64,000 nucleotides of DNA from Paenibacillus sp. V4I7. Its GTDB lineage: Bacteria; Bacillota; Bacilli; Paenibacillales; NBRC-103111. The notes beneath the pieces are model-generated. The model was not told where the DNA came from. It did no database searches and worked only from the letters and a program-made list of their open reading frames with translations. Where the stretch lies: positions 3,658,001 through 3,722,000 of the forward strand of contig NZ_JAUSZD010000002.1 in assembly GCF_030817275.1 (NCBI RefSeq), given 5' to 3'. The position numbers were made by a program, and so were the translations under genes. This document shows positions 24,037-33,114 of this stretch, piece after piece; position 1 is the first letter of the stretch, and the number at the start of each line of letters is the position of its first letter.

Positions 24037-24561
24037 TTAAATTGTTCTATTCTGTACATGAATTTTTGGTAGTCTTGTTGCTATCTTCGCTAGTATTTTA
24101 TTAGAACTAATCCCTATACGAACCTTTACCCCCGTTTGACTGAACACCTTTAGCTGAATGGTTTTCGCAATCGTGATCGGATCTCCGAACATAGACAAAC
24201 TCGCTGTAACATCAAGAAACTGCTCATCTATACTGAAAATTTCAACAAGATCGGTAAACTCTTCGTAAATCTTGGTAATCTGCAGCGAAACATCGATATA
24301 ATGCTGCATGTGCGGACGCATCACGATCAGCTCAGGACACTTCTTAAGCGCTTCGCCTAACCGTTCGGCTGTGGATACGCCGTATTTCTTAGCAACGGGG
24401 CAGGCGGCTAGAATGATACCCGAACGTAGAGCAGGGTCTCCTGCAACAGCAACCGGTTTATCCTCTAAGCCCGGGTGACCCGCTTTCTCCACACTGGCAT
24501 AGAAGCTCTGACAATCTGCTAGGAAGATCGTTCGTTCCCGGCCTTTGCTTCCTTTGCTCAC
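24037..24561 (-). pseudogene. Truncated UvrX-type polymerase
   Basis: The 174 residues match the first two fifths of UvrX: FLADCQSFYASVEKA, RSGIILAACPVAKKYG, FSIDEQFLDVT and ISSNKILAKIA. Just after this point the frame runs into unrelated residues and stops, so the rest of the palm, thumb and little finger are missing. The catalytic acidic residues are present but the enzyme cannot hold DNA. It overlaps the upstream partner gene by 4 bp. It is the remnant of a second polymerase module whose other part was deleted next to the intact copy. Confidence 0.8.
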
Positions 24562-24935
24562 CGCAATCCCCCCCGCATATTCATGAGCGTAGTCATAAGC
24601 TCAGCCTTGACCAAGCTGCGAAGCATCGTGAAATGATGAATGTAGCCTCGGACTTTGTACTCTACGTTAATGCCTAAGGCATTCATTTCGGTATGGATAA
24701 CTCTAATATCTCGCTTCTTCATCTGGCTCTTAATACTTTGTAATTCCGGATAAATAGCCATCTCAACTTCTCTGAGATAAAAAAGAATATGATTGTACAC
24801 GATTTTATCCTTATAAACCTTGAGCTCCTCCATGTCCCTTGCTAGCATATCGAGTAAAATGGGCAGCAGCGTGTATTCCTTAACAATTTGAACATCCTCT
24901 TCTGTCTCAATTCTTGAACTTGAACTAACTTTCAT
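24558..24935 (-). CDS. UvrX-partner protein, second copy
   Basis: ATG at 24,935 fits the GGTGGTGG site. A longer start at 24,959 would begin inside a LexA box and is rejected. The 125-residue helical protein is paralogous to the one at 22,241-22,696 but lacks its N-terminal YolD-like stretch. It precedes the truncated polymerase with a 4-bp overlap, whereas the intact module has polymerase first. Two LexA-like boxes lie just upstream, so transcription is probably induced by DNA damage. Its biochemical role is unknown. Confidence 0.55.
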   Translation of the reverse strand: MKVSSSSRIETEEDVQIVKEYTLLPILLDMLARDMEELKVYKDKIVYNHILFYLREVEMAIYPELQSIKSQMKKRDIRVIHTEMNALGINVEYKVRGYIHHFTMLRSLVKAELMTTLMNMRGGLR

Positions 24936-24952
24936 ATTTCCACCACCATATG

Positions 24953-24966
24953 CGAACATATATTCG
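24953..24966. promoter_or_regulatory. LexA (DinR) box, proximal
   Basis: CGAACATATATTCG matches the Firmicute SOS operator CGAACNNNNGTTCG with one mismatch. It ends about 18 bp before the start codon at 24,935. Confidence 0.7.
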
Positions 24967-24983
24967 TGTTACTTATTATATAC

Positions 24984-24997
24984 CGAACACGTATTCG
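24984..24997. promoter_or_regulatory. LexA (DinR) box, distal
   Basis: CGAACACGTATTCG is a second SOS operator with the same one mismatch, centred 31 bp from the first. Tandem boxes suggest tight repression until DNA damage. Confidence 0.7.
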
Positions 24998-25028
24998 TTA
25001 TGCAAGTGAATTTTTCTGGAAGCAAAAA

Positions 25029-25066
25029 AAAGCCACTTAACGGGCATCTTTAACCCTGCAAGTGGC
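25029..25066 (-). terminator. Terminator of spoVIF
   Basis: On the minus strand GCCACTT...AAGTGGC with an inner GGG/CCC pair is followed by TTTTTTTT, about 15 bp after the stop. Confidence 0.8.
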
Positions 25067-25080
25067 GCATTTTGTTTAGT

Positions 25081-25368
25081 CTATCGAAACATGGACCAGA
25101 GTTTGATCAAGTGAAAGGCGTTAGATGGATCAATCTTTTGTGCAAGGATAAACTCCAAAATTTGGGTCGTTTGGCTTCCGCTTAGCTTCTCACCGAGAAT
25201 GCCGGCGGCAAGTCCTATTAAGCGCGTAACCTTGGTATGATTTTGTAAATCAGCCTTCGTAACACCCTGCAGCAGCATTTTAATGCGTTCCTTGATCTCT
25301 GGATTTTTCATCTTGAACTTTACGCGCTCAACGAGCGCAGGATCGATGCCATAATGGTGATAGCTCAT
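25081..25368 (-). CDS. spoVIF: Stage VI sporulation protein F family
   Basis: The 95-residue protein matches SpoVIF along its length: a MKNPEIKERIKMLLQGVTKADL segment split over residues 20-41, a glycine-containing middle, and the diagnostic end QKIDPSNAFHLIKLWSMF. SpoVIF is a small protein made late in sporulation that helps spore coat assembly. It has its own ribosome-binding site and terminator and is monocistronic. It marks the beginning of conserved chromosomal genes to the right of the accessory region. No sigma-K promoter was confirmed. Confidence 0.85.
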   Translation of the reverse strand: MSYHHYGIDPALVERVKFKMKNPEIKERIKMLLQGVTKADLQNHTKVTRLIGLAAGILGEKLSGSQTTQILEFILAQKIDPSNAFHLIKLWSMFR

Positions 25369-25442
25369 GTTCGCACCTCCGATAACCTGTCATGCTCCTA
25401 GCTTATGAGTAAATGCATGCAAACTTGACTAGGACTCCTGTA

Positions 25443-25475
25443 TAAAAAAGAAAACAGCTGCCGCTGCCGGCAACT
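25443..25475 (-). terminator. Terminator of the DUF1294 gene
   Basis: On the minus strand ACAG..GCCG-GCAG-CGGC..CTGT is followed by TTTTCTTTTTT. Confidence 0.7.
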
Positions 25476-25496
25476 GTCTCCTATTTTTTGCTATTG

Positions 25497-25763
25497 CTAC
25501 ATATAAATCGCGACCATGATGACACATAGGCTATTTAGCGCAACAAGCAGCGGCATGCCAATGACGAATGAGGTATGTTTCGTCTTATGGCGCCAAACCC
25601 GCATACCGAGCCACCCGCCAATCCCGCCACCGAGAGCAGCCAGTATAAAAAGACGTTTTTCAGGCACTCTACGCCCGCCTTTTTTGGCTTGTCCCTTGTC
25701 ATGTCCCATTTCTATGAACGTAATGATATTCATCAGCAGTAAATAACAGAGAAAATAAGTCAA
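25497..25763 (-). CDS. DUF1294 family membrane protein
   Basis: The 88-residue protein has an N-terminal membrane helix, then DKGQAKKGGRRVPEKRLF (about 20-37), then glycine-rich LAALGGGIGGWLGMRVWRHKT (split around 41-62) and a C-terminal helix. This is the usual DUF1294 layout of short integral membrane proteins of unknown function, common in Bacillales. It is monocistronic with a terminator and lies between spoVIF and the fucosidase gene. Confidence 0.8.
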   Translation of the reverse strand: MTYFLCYLLLMNIITFIEMGHDKGQAKKGGRRVPEKRLFILAALGGGIGGWLGMRVWRHKTKHTSFVIGMPLLVALNSLCVIMVAIYM

Positions 25764-25859
25764 GTTCCATACACCTTCGTTTCCAAAAAAATAGTAAACT
25801 ATCTACTATCATCTTAAAATCGAATGCGAGCACGGTCAAATGTTAATTTATTTCGTTCT

Positions 25860-27179
25860 TTAGAGTAGCTCCAACTCCACAACCGTAGCTCTTTGATCCG
25901 GCAGCGGATAGCTGGAGTGCTCAGGTCTAGCGAAACTAATGAACGCATCGTCCGGATACTGGGCGGCATTCCAAGGACGGCTTAGGAAGAGCTCGGAACC
26001 GTCAGATAGCAGCCTTGCTTTCTTCACCTTACCGGCCAACCCGTTTAAGTTAATAGGACCTACGCTTTCCTCAAACAAGTGGGCATACAGCAGATTGCCC
26101 TTTTGCGTATACCTGCCCCACTCCGGTTTCGGTAAGTAGGCTTGCCCGCAGCCGTAAATGCTGTCCCCATTTTTCTGAACCCAATCGCCGATCTCGGCCA
26201 AAATGTCCAGCGACTCCTTCGGAATCTCGCCGAGCGCATTCGGACCCACATTCAACAGCAGATTCCCATTTTTGCTGACGCACTCTATCAGCTTCCGGAT
26301 AAGGGTAGTTGAGGATTTATATTGGAAATCTTGGGCTGCGTACCCCCAATTATTATTCAGCGTGATACAAGCTTCCCATGGAAGCGAATTGCCCTCGTCA
26401 TCCGTCACGCCTTGCGGCGGAATGATCTGTTCCGGTGAAGCAAAGTCACCCGAATAGCTGAGCGGATTTTTAGTGAAAATAGTTCCGCCTTCTTCGCCGC
26501 TTGCGTCTAATCGGTTGTCTACGATGATATGTGGCTGCAGAGATCGAATCATCGCCATCAGCTCGGTTGCTTTCCATGTCTCCCCCTTCATGCGATCATA
26601 AGAGAAGTCGAACCACATCACATCCAGTTTGCCATAGTTCGTCAGCAGCTCCCTTACTTGTCCATGCATATACTGAAGGTATCGATCAAACGTCTCCGGA
26701 TTTCTTGTGTAGTTCTCATTATCCCGCATCGGATGAATGCGATCCCCATAAGCCGGATAGTCCTCATGATGCCAATCGATTAACGAATAATAGAGTCCCA
26801 CCTTTAAGCCTTCCGCCCGAAACGCTTCAATAAATTCGCGAACCAAATCTCGCCCGGCCCGTGTATTCGTTGACTTATACTCAGTGAGAGCGCTGTCAAA
26901 TAAACAAAACCCGTCATGATGCTTGGCCGTCAATACCGCATATTTCATACCCGCTTGCTTCGCAGCACGCGCCCACGCCTTAGGATCATAACGGACAGGA
27001 TCGAATTCATCATAATACGTTTGATAGTCCTCTACCGAAATACGCTCGACGCTGCGCACCCATTCTCCTCTGGCTGGAATGGCATACAGTCCCCAATGAA
27101 TAAACATACCGAATCGATCCTGCAGAAACCACTGCGTACGCTCTGTTCGTTCTTGAATAATCGGATGATTGCTTGACAT
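25860..27179 (-). CDS. Alpha-L-fucosidase (GH29)
   Basis: The 439-residue protein is full length for glycoside hydrolase family 29. It starts at FGMFIHWGLYAIPARGEW (about 22-40) and has the TAKHHDGFCLF loop (about 83-94). The VMWFDFSYD segment (about 187-195) carries the nucleophile Asp, and NGNLLLNVGP lies near 290. It has no signal peptide, so it would act on fucosylated oligosaccharides inside the cell. An AAAGGTGTG site precedes the ATG. A divergent AraC-type regulator gene lies 290 bp away and probably controls it. A long hairpin repeat fills most of the space between. Confidence 0.92.
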   Translation of the reverse strand: MSSNHPIIQERTERTQWFLQDRFGMFIHWGLYAIPARGEWVRSVERISVEDYQTYYDEFDPVRYDPKAWARAAKQAGMKYAVLTAKHHDGFCLFDSALTEYKSTNTRAGRDLVREFIEAFRAEGLKVGLYYSLIDWHHEDYPAYGDRIHPMRDNENYTRNPETFDRYLQYMHGQVRELLTNYGKLDVMWFDFSYDRMKGETWKATELMAMIRSLQPHIIVDNRLDASGEEGGTIFTKNPLSYSGDFASPEQIIPPQGVTDDEGNSLPWEACITLNNNWGYAAQDFQYKSSTTLIRKLIECVSKNGNLLLNVGPNALGEIPKESLDILAEIGDWVQKNGDSIYGCGQAYLPKPEWGRYTQKGNLLYAHLFEESVGPINLNGLAGKVKKARLLSDGSELFLSRPWNAAQYPDDAFISFARPEHSSYPLPDQRATVVELELL

Positions 27180-27212
27180 CAGCTACACACCTTTCGAATT
27201 TAATGCGTGTGT

Positions 27213-27371
27213 AAAAAGTCCACTTTCAGAACCGAGAAGGTTGGACGAAGTCCGGGGAAGGAGGAACGGGGCGTAGTGATTTGCTACGTGAGTACCGGAC
27301 CTCCCCGTTTCGTTCAAGATTCGATGCCGAGATGCTTCCATGAATGACTTCGTTATCAAAGTGGGCTTTTT
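27213..27371. repeat. Long imperfect hairpin between the fucosidase and AraC genes
   Basis: Outer arms AAAAAGTCCACTTT (27,213-27,226) and AAAGTGGGCTTTTT (27,358-27,371) pair with one G-T position. Inside, GAACGGGG faces CCCCGTTTC, and GTAG-TGATTT-GCTAC forms a tip. The GC-rich centre differs from the AT-rich flanks. It resembles a miniature inverted-repeat element or dispersed intergenic repeat. Confidence 0.6.
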
Positions 27372-27417
27372 AAACAACCTCTTAAAACTTCACAACTTTA
27401 GTCTATCAAGCCTGTGC

Positions 27418-27423
27418 TATAAT
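27418..27423 (+). promoter_or_regulatory. -10 box of the AraC-family gene
   Basis: TATAAT lies about 55 bp upstream of the start codon. No good -35 is present, which would suit a regulated promoter. Confidence 0.4.
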
Positions 27424-27471
27424 AAACAGGTACGAAACTAACCTCAATCAGGATATAATTAACATTCTCAG

Positions 27472-28317
27472 GTGAACATGATGATGAATACGCAGCAAAT
27501 TACATTCCTATCGGACCTTCTGCAGAACCTACAGATTCACATTTTAGAAGCGCATCTTACGCAGTGCACAGCTTCGTGGAAGGAGCTTAATTTTACACCA
27601 GAGCATAATAAGCTGTATTGGATTCTGGAAGGCGAAGGCTGGGTTAAGGTTGACCATCAGGAGCTTAATCCTTTACCCGGTCAGCTATGTCTGCTTCCTG
27701 CCCACACGCTCCATTCTTACTCCACGATCAGCGATCGCCCTTATTTAAAATATTGGTGCCATTTCACGGCACATATCGGTTCTTTTGACCTCTTTCAATG
27801 GCTGGATATTCCTTTGTTTATCCAAATTTGCAACGTAGAGCAGATGACGGCATGGTTTAAAGAGCTTGCCGCCTTGCATCATGAACCGTCACTAACTTCG
27901 CGTTTACGAGAAAAAGCAATCCTGCTGCAAATCATATCCAGCTACTTGGAAGCGGTTCCTGTACATGTACTGCAAAAGCGTACCGATGAAATGGACCGAC
28001 TCGGCCAATTACGGCAATTTATTGAGCAGAATCTTCATAAGAGCATCACTGTGGAACAAATGGCCAAGTCCGTTCACCTGCACCCCAATTACTTGATCAA
28101 ATATTTTAAAAAGCACTTTGGCATGCCCCCCGCCAAATACATGCAGCGCAAGCGCATCGACAAGGCCAAATTTCTGCTCACGACCACGTCGCTCAGTATG
28201 AGAGAAATTGCCGAGCAGACCGGTTATGAGGATACGAACCATTTCGCGAAAAGCTTCCGCAAAGACACCGGCTTTCCGCCTACGGAATATCGGATGAATG
28301 TACGGGGTAAAGGATAA
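27472..28317 (+). CDS. AraC-family transcriptional regulator
   Basis: The 281-residue protein has an N-terminal cupin sensor (about 38-100, LYWILEGEGWVKV, LPGQLCLLPAHTLHSY) and a C-terminal pair of helix-turn-helix motifs (about 180-277). The latter include VEQMAKSVHLHPNYLIKYFK, FGMPPAKYMQ and MREIAEQTGYEDTNHFAKSF. Such proteins usually activate sugar-use genes on binding a ligand. It is transcribed away from the alpha-L-fucosidase gene, so it probably responds to a fucosylated glycan. GTG 27,472 and the ATG codons at 27,478-27,484 are all possible starts; spacing from AGGTG favours an ATG. Confidence 0.88.
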   Translation: MNMMMNTQQITFLSDLLQNLQIHILEAHLTQCTASWKELNFTPEHNKLYWILEGEGWVKVDHQELNPLPGQLCLLPAHTLHSYSTISDRPYLKYWCHFTAHIGSFDLFQWLDIPLFIQICNVEQMTAWFKELAALHHEPSLTSRLREKAILLQIISSYLEAVPVHVLQKRTDEMDRLGQLRQFIEQNLHKSITVEQMAKSVHLHPNYLIKYFKKHFGMPPAKYMQRKRIDKAKFLLTTTSLSMREIAEQTGYEDTNHFAKSFRKDTGFPPTEYRMNVRGKG

Positions 28318-28326
28318 AATAGTAAA

Positions 28327-28383
28327 AAAACGCTAGGATCAGCGACTGACAGTTGTCATCAGTCCATCCTAGCGTTTTTTTTA
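28327..28383. terminator. Bidirectional terminator between the AraC gene and recG
   Basis: AAAAAAACGCTAGGAT and ATCCTAGCGTTTTTTTT form a long stem with A and T runs on both sides, serving the two convergent genes. Confidence 0.85.
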
Positions 28384-28396
28384 GTTATAAGGCTGA

Positions 28397-30442
28397 TTAG
28401 TCCAACACTTCACTGTCAAAAATCTGCGCACGCTGCAAGTAAGCTCTGAGCGGTATGAATGAAGCTCCCGTCCAGAAGGACGAGTCACCGACAAGCTCAG
28501 CCGCATCATCGCGCGCTTGCTCCATGACTTCAAAGTCCGCCATCATGTCGGCGATCCGGAACTCCGGCAGCCCGCTCTGCTTCGTGCCGAAGAAGTCCCC
28601 CGGCCCGCGCAGCTCTAGATCGCGCCGGGCAATCTCGAAGCCGTCGGTCGTTTCGGTCATCGCCTTCATGCGCTCCTTGCCGACCTCGGTCTTCGGGTCG
28701 GCGATGAGCACACAGAAGGACTGGTGCTCACCGCGGCCCACCCGCCCGCGCAGCTGATGCAGCTGCGACAGGCCGAAACGATCGGCGTCGTAGATCACCA
28801 TCAGCGTGGCGTTCGGAACGTCCACGCCAACTTCGATCACCGTGGTCGACACGAGCGCCTCCACGGTGCCTTCCTTGAATGCGCGCATGATCGCTTCCTT
28901 CTCCTGCGCGCTCATTCGCCCGTGCAGCAGGCCGATCCGCATGTGCGGAAAATGCTGCTGCAGCTGTATGTGGACATCGATGGCATTCTGCACGTCCAGC
29001 TTGTCCGACTCTTCGATGAGCGGACAAATGATATACGCCTGCCGCCCTGCGGCGACCTCACGCTGGATGAAGCCGAGCACTCGCTCCAGCATCGCATGCT
29101 GAACCGCATACGTCTTGATCGGCTTACGTCCCTTCGGCAGCTCACGCAGCGTTGAAACGTCCATGTCGCCGAAGGCCGTAATCGCCAGAGTACGCGGAAT
29201 TGGCGTCGCCGTCATCGTCAGCACGTCGGGGTTCATGCCCTTGCGCCGCAGGATGCTGCGCTGGTTCACCCCGAAGCGGTGCTGCTCGTCCGTCACGACA
29301 AGCCCCAGCTGGCGGAAGTAGACGTCCTCTTGAATGAGGGCATGCGTGCCGACCAGCACATCGATCATGCCCATCTGCAAGGAGGCCAGCAGATCCCGCC
29401 GCTGGCGGTCGGTTGAGCTACCTGTCAGCAGCGCAATCTGCAGCCCGTAGGGCTCGAACAGGCTGTCCAGCGAGCGCTTGTGCTGCTCAGCCAGAATCTC
29501 CGTCGGCACCATCAGCGCGCCTTGGTAGCCGGCCTTCACCGTCGCGTAGAGGCCTATGGCCGCGACGATCGTCTTCCCCGCACCGACATCGCCTTGCAGC
29601 AGTCGGTTCATGGCGTACGGCTCCTGCATATCGTGCAGGAGCTCGCCTACGACCTTCTTCTGCGACTCCGTCAGCTGGAAGGGGAGCGCGCGCACGAAGG
29701 CGCGGACAGCAGGCAAGTCCACCTGCTGTTTCAACCCGTCCGCGCGGCTGCGCGTCACGGCGCGGTAAGCTTGCAGCTTGAGCTGGAATAGGAACAGCTC
29801 CTCATACACCATGCGCCTGCGCGCCTGCTTGCCTTCCTCCACACCGCTCGGCGTGTGGATGACCGCCAGCGCCTTGCTGCGCGGCATAAACCCATACCGG
29901 CCGATAATGCCAGCCGGCAGCACTTCACTGATCATCGCGCTGTACTGCGTCAGCGCCTGCTGAATGACCTTACGCATCCACTTCTGCGTAACAGTGCCTA
30001 CAACCGAATATACCGGCTGTATGGTGCCGGTATTGGAATCGCCTTGTCCGGGAAACTCCGAATCGGACACGCTCATTTGCCTGCGCTTGCCGTCCCATTT
30101 GCCGGTGAGTATAATCTCCTGCTGCGGCCGCAAGCGGTCCTTCAAGAAGTGGCGGTTAAACCACACCGCCGTCAGCAGGAACTCATCGACCATCACCTTG
30201 CAGGATAGTCGGGATTTGCCGCTGTAGCGCTGCAGCACCGGCTCTCCGATGATATAACCCTTCACGGTGACGCGGTCGCCGTCCTTCACACTCGCTAAAT
30301 CACGTACCGTGTAATCCTCATACCGGAATGGCACATATTCCAGTAAATCCATAACCGTAAAAATGCCCATGGAGTTGAGCTCAAGTGCCTTCTGAGCGCC
30401 CACTCCATGGACTTCGCGTACTTCGAATTGATTCAAATCCAT
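28397..30442 (-). CDS. recG: ATP-dependent DNA helicase RecG
   Basis: The 681-residue protein is full length. An N-terminal wedge/OB domain (about 1-240) is followed by a helicase core with Walker A GDVGAGKT (about 284), a DEQH box (VVTDEQHRFGV, about 385), TATPIPRT and QLRGRVGRG (about 575). RecG remodels stalled replication forks and Holliday junctions. It is the last gene of a minus-strand run with the degV-family gene 3 bp upstream and ends at a terminator shared with the AraC gene. GC content is visibly higher than in neighbours on the left. Confidence 0.97.
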   Translation of the reverse strand: MDLNQFEVREVHGVGAQKALELNSMGIFTVMDLLEYVPFRYEDYTVRDLASVKDGDRVTVKGYIIGEPVLQRYSGKSRLSCKVMVDEFLLTAVWFNRHFLKDRLRPQQEIILTGKWDGKRRQMSVSDSEFPGQGDSNTGTIQPVYSVVGTVTQKWMRKVIQQALTQYSAMISEVLPAGIIGRYGFMPRSKALAVIHTPSGVEEGKQARRRMVYEELFLFQLKLQAYRAVTRSRADGLKQQVDLPAVRAFVRALPFQLTESQKKVVGELLHDMQEPYAMNRLLQGDVGAGKTIVAAIGLYATVKAGYQGALMVPTEILAEQHKRSLDSLFEPYGLQIALLTGSSTDRQRRDLLASLQMGMIDVLVGTHALIQEDVYFRQLGLVVTDEQHRFGVNQRSILRRKGMNPDVLTMTATPIPRTLAITAFGDMDVSTLRELPKGRKPIKTYAVQHAMLERVLGFIQREVAAGRQAYIICPLIEESDKLDVQNAIDVHIQLQQHFPHMRIGLLHGRMSAQEKEAIMRAFKEGTVEALVSTTVIEVGVDVPNATLMVIYDADRFGLSQLHQLRGRVGRGEHQSFCVLIADPKTEVGKERMKAMTETTDGFEIARRDLELRGPGDFFGTKQSGLPEFRIADMMADFEVMEQARDDAAELVGDSSFWTGASFIPLRAYLQRAQIFDSEVLD

Positions 30443-30445
30443 AAC

Positions 30446-31303
30446 TTACACCGTACTAACGAACGCTGCGATGGTGCCTGGTCCAGCGTGTGCGCCAATA
30501 ACAGGCCCCAGTGTAATGTAGTCAACATGCTCCACAACAAATTGCTGCATGATGGCCGCGCGCAGCTGCTCCGCACCTTCCAAATTGTTTGCATGAGCAA
30601 TGTGTAAACTACGGATTGTCTTACCCGATACATCCGTCGCCAACAGCTCTAGGATTCGCGCAACCGCTTTTTTGTGGCCGCGAACCTTATCAATCGCAGC
30701 TACTTCGCCCGATCGATCCAGAGAAAGAATGGGCTTAATATTTAGCAAAGAACCAAAAAGAGCGGATGCTTTGCCGATTCTTCCACCTTTTTGCAGAAAT
30801 TCTAGCGTATCTACGAGGAAGTATATGTAAAAGTTCTCTCTCAGCGTTCGTACTAGCTCTAAAATCTCATCGACACTTTGCCCCGCCTTAGCTGCTCGGG
30901 CAGCAGCTACAGCAAGAGCGCCAATCCCATAAGAAGCCGAACAGGAATCAAACACATGTACCTTGCCTGGCGAGTCCTCCAGCATCGTGGAAGCTAGCAG
31001 CGCCGACTGATACGTTCCGCTCAGCACAGATGCCAAATGAATCGAGATAACCTCCGTATCGGGCTCTTCAAGCAGTCTCTGATACAAGTCCAGAAACTCT
31101 GCAGGAGACGGCTGTGACGTTCGGGGAAAGTGAGGTGACGAGGTTAGCTTCGGATAAAATTCCTCAGACTGCAACGTCACCGTATCTAAATATTCTTCAT
31201 CTCCAAAATGAATCTTGAGAGGCACCATCTCGATGTTAAGTTCTTGTCTGAGTGCCAAAGGTATGTCGGCCGTGCTGTCCGTTACGATACGAATGTTTGT
31301 CAA
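30446..31303 (-). CDS. DegV family fatty-acid-binding protein (FakB-like)
   Basis: The 285-residue protein has the DegV start VTDSTADIP (about 7-15), SSPHFPRTSQPSPAEF (about 56-70) and the FYFLVDTLEFLQKGGRIGKA-type segment (about 154-174). DegV proteins bind a fatty acid deep in the fold and present it for phosphorylation by the kinase FakA. The fakA gene lies immediately upstream on the same strand, which supports the FakB role and coupling to phospholipid synthesis. There may be other FakB paralogues with different fatty-acid preference elsewhere. Confidence 0.9.
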   Translation of the reverse strand: MTNIRIVTDSTADIPLALRQELNIEMVPLKIHFGDEEYLDTVTLQSEEFYPKLTSSPHFPRTSQPSPAEFLDLYQRLLEEPDTEVISIHLASVLSGTYQSALLASTMLEDSPGKVHVFDSCSASYGIGALAVAAARAAKAGQSVDEILELVRTLRENFYIYFLVDTLEFLQKGGRIGKASALFGSLLNIKPILSLDRSGEVAAIDKVRGHKKAVARILELLATDVSGKTIRSLHIAHANNLEGAEQLRAAIMQQFVVEHVDYITLGPVIGAHAGPGTIAAFVSTV

Positions 31304-31351
31304 CAGGGCTCACTCCATTTCACGAATTTATCCACGGCTAATGGTATTCTT

Positions 31352-33085
31352 TTACTCAACGGAAAACAGGTACGCATACAAAGGCTGTCCGCCAGGATGA
31401 AGCTCAATTTCTATTTCGGGATAAGCCGCTTGAATGAACGCCTCCAGCTCCTCCGTCTCTGCATCGACGGCATCTTCTCCGGTGAGGATAGTGACAATTT
31501 CGCTGCTTTCTTCAATCATTTCCTCCAGCAGCTTCTTACAAGCATCCAGGAGACTCGGCTGAGAAGATACAATGCGCCCATCTTGAATGCCAATAAAATG
31601 GCCCTGTTTAATGTCAATACCGTCCATGTTCGTATCGCGCACAGCGTAAGTAACTTGGCCCGATTTTACACGTCGAAGCGACTCACTCATGGCTTCCGTA
31701 TTTGTTTTGGCATCCGCCTTCTCTTGGAACGCCAGAATGGCTGCAAGACCTTGCGGAATCGATTTAGATGGGATCACAATCAGCGTTTTATTGTCTACCA
31801 GTTCAATAGCTTGCTGCGCAGCCAAAATAATGTTGGAGTTGTTGGGCAGCACATAAATGGTGTCTGCATCAATACTGTTAACCGCATTCACAATATCCTC
31901 GGTGCTTGGGTTCATCGTCTGTCCACCGGAGAGAACGACATCGACGCCTACACTAGACAAAATATCGGTAATGCCATCACCTAGAGCAACCGCTACGAAA
32001 CCATACGGCTTGCTTGGCGGTACAGCTGCGGCCGTAGTAGAAACAGGAGCTTCGTACCCTTCGGTCATATCTTCCAATATATGTGAATGCTGATCGCGCA
32101 TATTTTCAATTTTGATACGGCTCAGAGCACCGTAATTCATCGCTTGGTTCATTACTTCCCCCGGGTATTCGGCGTGAATATGAACCTTCACCAACTCGTC
32201 ATCGGCTACAACCAGCAGCGAATCCCCCAACTTGCTCAATTGATCACGGAACGTGCCTTCATCGAAAACTTGTCCTTTGACCTTACCTGGAGCAATCGTC
32301 AGCATAAATTCCGTGCAGTATCCAAATTCGATGTCTTCCGTGGCCAAATGTGCCTGCGCGGGAAGATGTGCGTGCACTTCCTTCGCTAAGTTCATACCGG
32401 GAACGAGTGAAACAGCACCAAGTGTTGTATCCATCGTAGCATAGTCATCGTTCACTTGAACCAGACCGCCGCTTAACGCCGCTACAAAGCCTTCATAGAC
32501 ACATACAAGCCCTTGTCCGCCTGCATCTACCACACCGACCTGTTTGAGCACAGCAAGCTGCTCAGGCGTTCTAGCGAGGGCTTCCTTAGCTTTGCCCAGA
32601 ACCTCCTGCATGAGATCAAGCAGGTCGCTTCCACGTCTATATTGTGCGGCATGCTTAGCTGCTTCTTTTGATACCGTCAAAATGGTTCCTTCCACCGGCT
32701 TCACAACAGCTTTGTAAGCTGTCTCTACGCCTTGCTGCAGAGCGCCGGCGAATTGCTGTACATTTACATGCTCAAGATCATGCACATGCTTCGCGAATCC
32801 GCGAAACAGCTGTGACAAAATAACCCCTGAGTTGCCTCTTGCGCCCATCAATAACCCTTTGGACAACGCATCAGCTGCTTTCCCAATATGGGAGGATGGC
32901 TTCTTTTTAAGTTCCTCACAACCCGCAGTGAGTGTCAAATTCATGTTGGTGCCGGTATCTCCGTCGGGTACAGGAAAAACGTTCAATCCATTAACCTTAT
33001 CTACATTTCTGCGAAGGTTATCCGCACCCGCCAAGACCATGGCAGTGAAGTCATTTCCATTTATTGAAATAAAGCGCTTACTCAA
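31352..33085 (-). CDS. fakA: Fatty acid kinase FakA (YloV, DAK2 domain)
   Basis: The 577-residue protein has an N-terminal DAK2-type nucleotide-binding domain: NVFPVPDGDTGTNM (about 35-48), then GARGNSGVILSQ (about 80-91). A middle domain and a C-terminal DegV-like domain (about 350-577) follow. It phosphorylates fatty acids carried by FakB so that they enter phospholipid synthesis. It follows the yloU-type gene by 29 bp and precedes the degV gene. The order yloU-yloV is conserved in Bacillales, next to rpmB. Confidence 0.95.
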   Translation of the reverse strand: MSKRFISINGNDFTAMVLAGADNLRRNVDKVNGLNVFPVPDGDTGTNMNLTLTAGCEELKKKPSSHIGKAADALSKGLLMGARGNSGVILSQLFRGFAKHVHDLEHVNVQQFAGALQQGVETAYKAVVKPVEGTILTVSKEAAKHAAQYRRGSDLLDLMQEVLGKAKEALARTPEQLAVLKQVGVVDAGGQGLVCVYEGFVAALSGGLVQVNDDYATMDTTLGAVSLVPGMNLAKEVHAHLPAQAHLATEDIEFGYCTEFMLTIAPGKVKGQVFDEGTFRDQLSKLGDSLLVVADDELVKVHIHAEYPGEVMNQAMNYGALSRIKIENMRDQHSHILEDMTEGYEAPVSTTAAAVPPSKPYGFVAVALGDGITDILSSVGVDVVLSGGQTMNPSTEDIVNAVNSIDADTIYVLPNNSNIILAAQQAIELVDNKTLIVIPSKSIPQGLAAILAFQEKADAKTNTEAMSESLRRVKSGQVTYAVRDTNMDGIDIKQGHFIGIQDGRIVSSQPSLLDACKKLLEEMIEESSEIVTILTGEDAVDAETEELEAFIQAAYPEIEIELHPGGQPLYAYLFSVE

Positions 33086-33114
33086 AGTGATTCCCCTTCC
33101 TGGTTATCGGGCTT

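Noticed and set aside
20231..25000. Integron integrase at the upstream end of the array
   Set aside because: I looked for a tyrosine recombinase on the side where one is expected and found only an XRE regulator, a DGQHR protein and Y-family polymerases.
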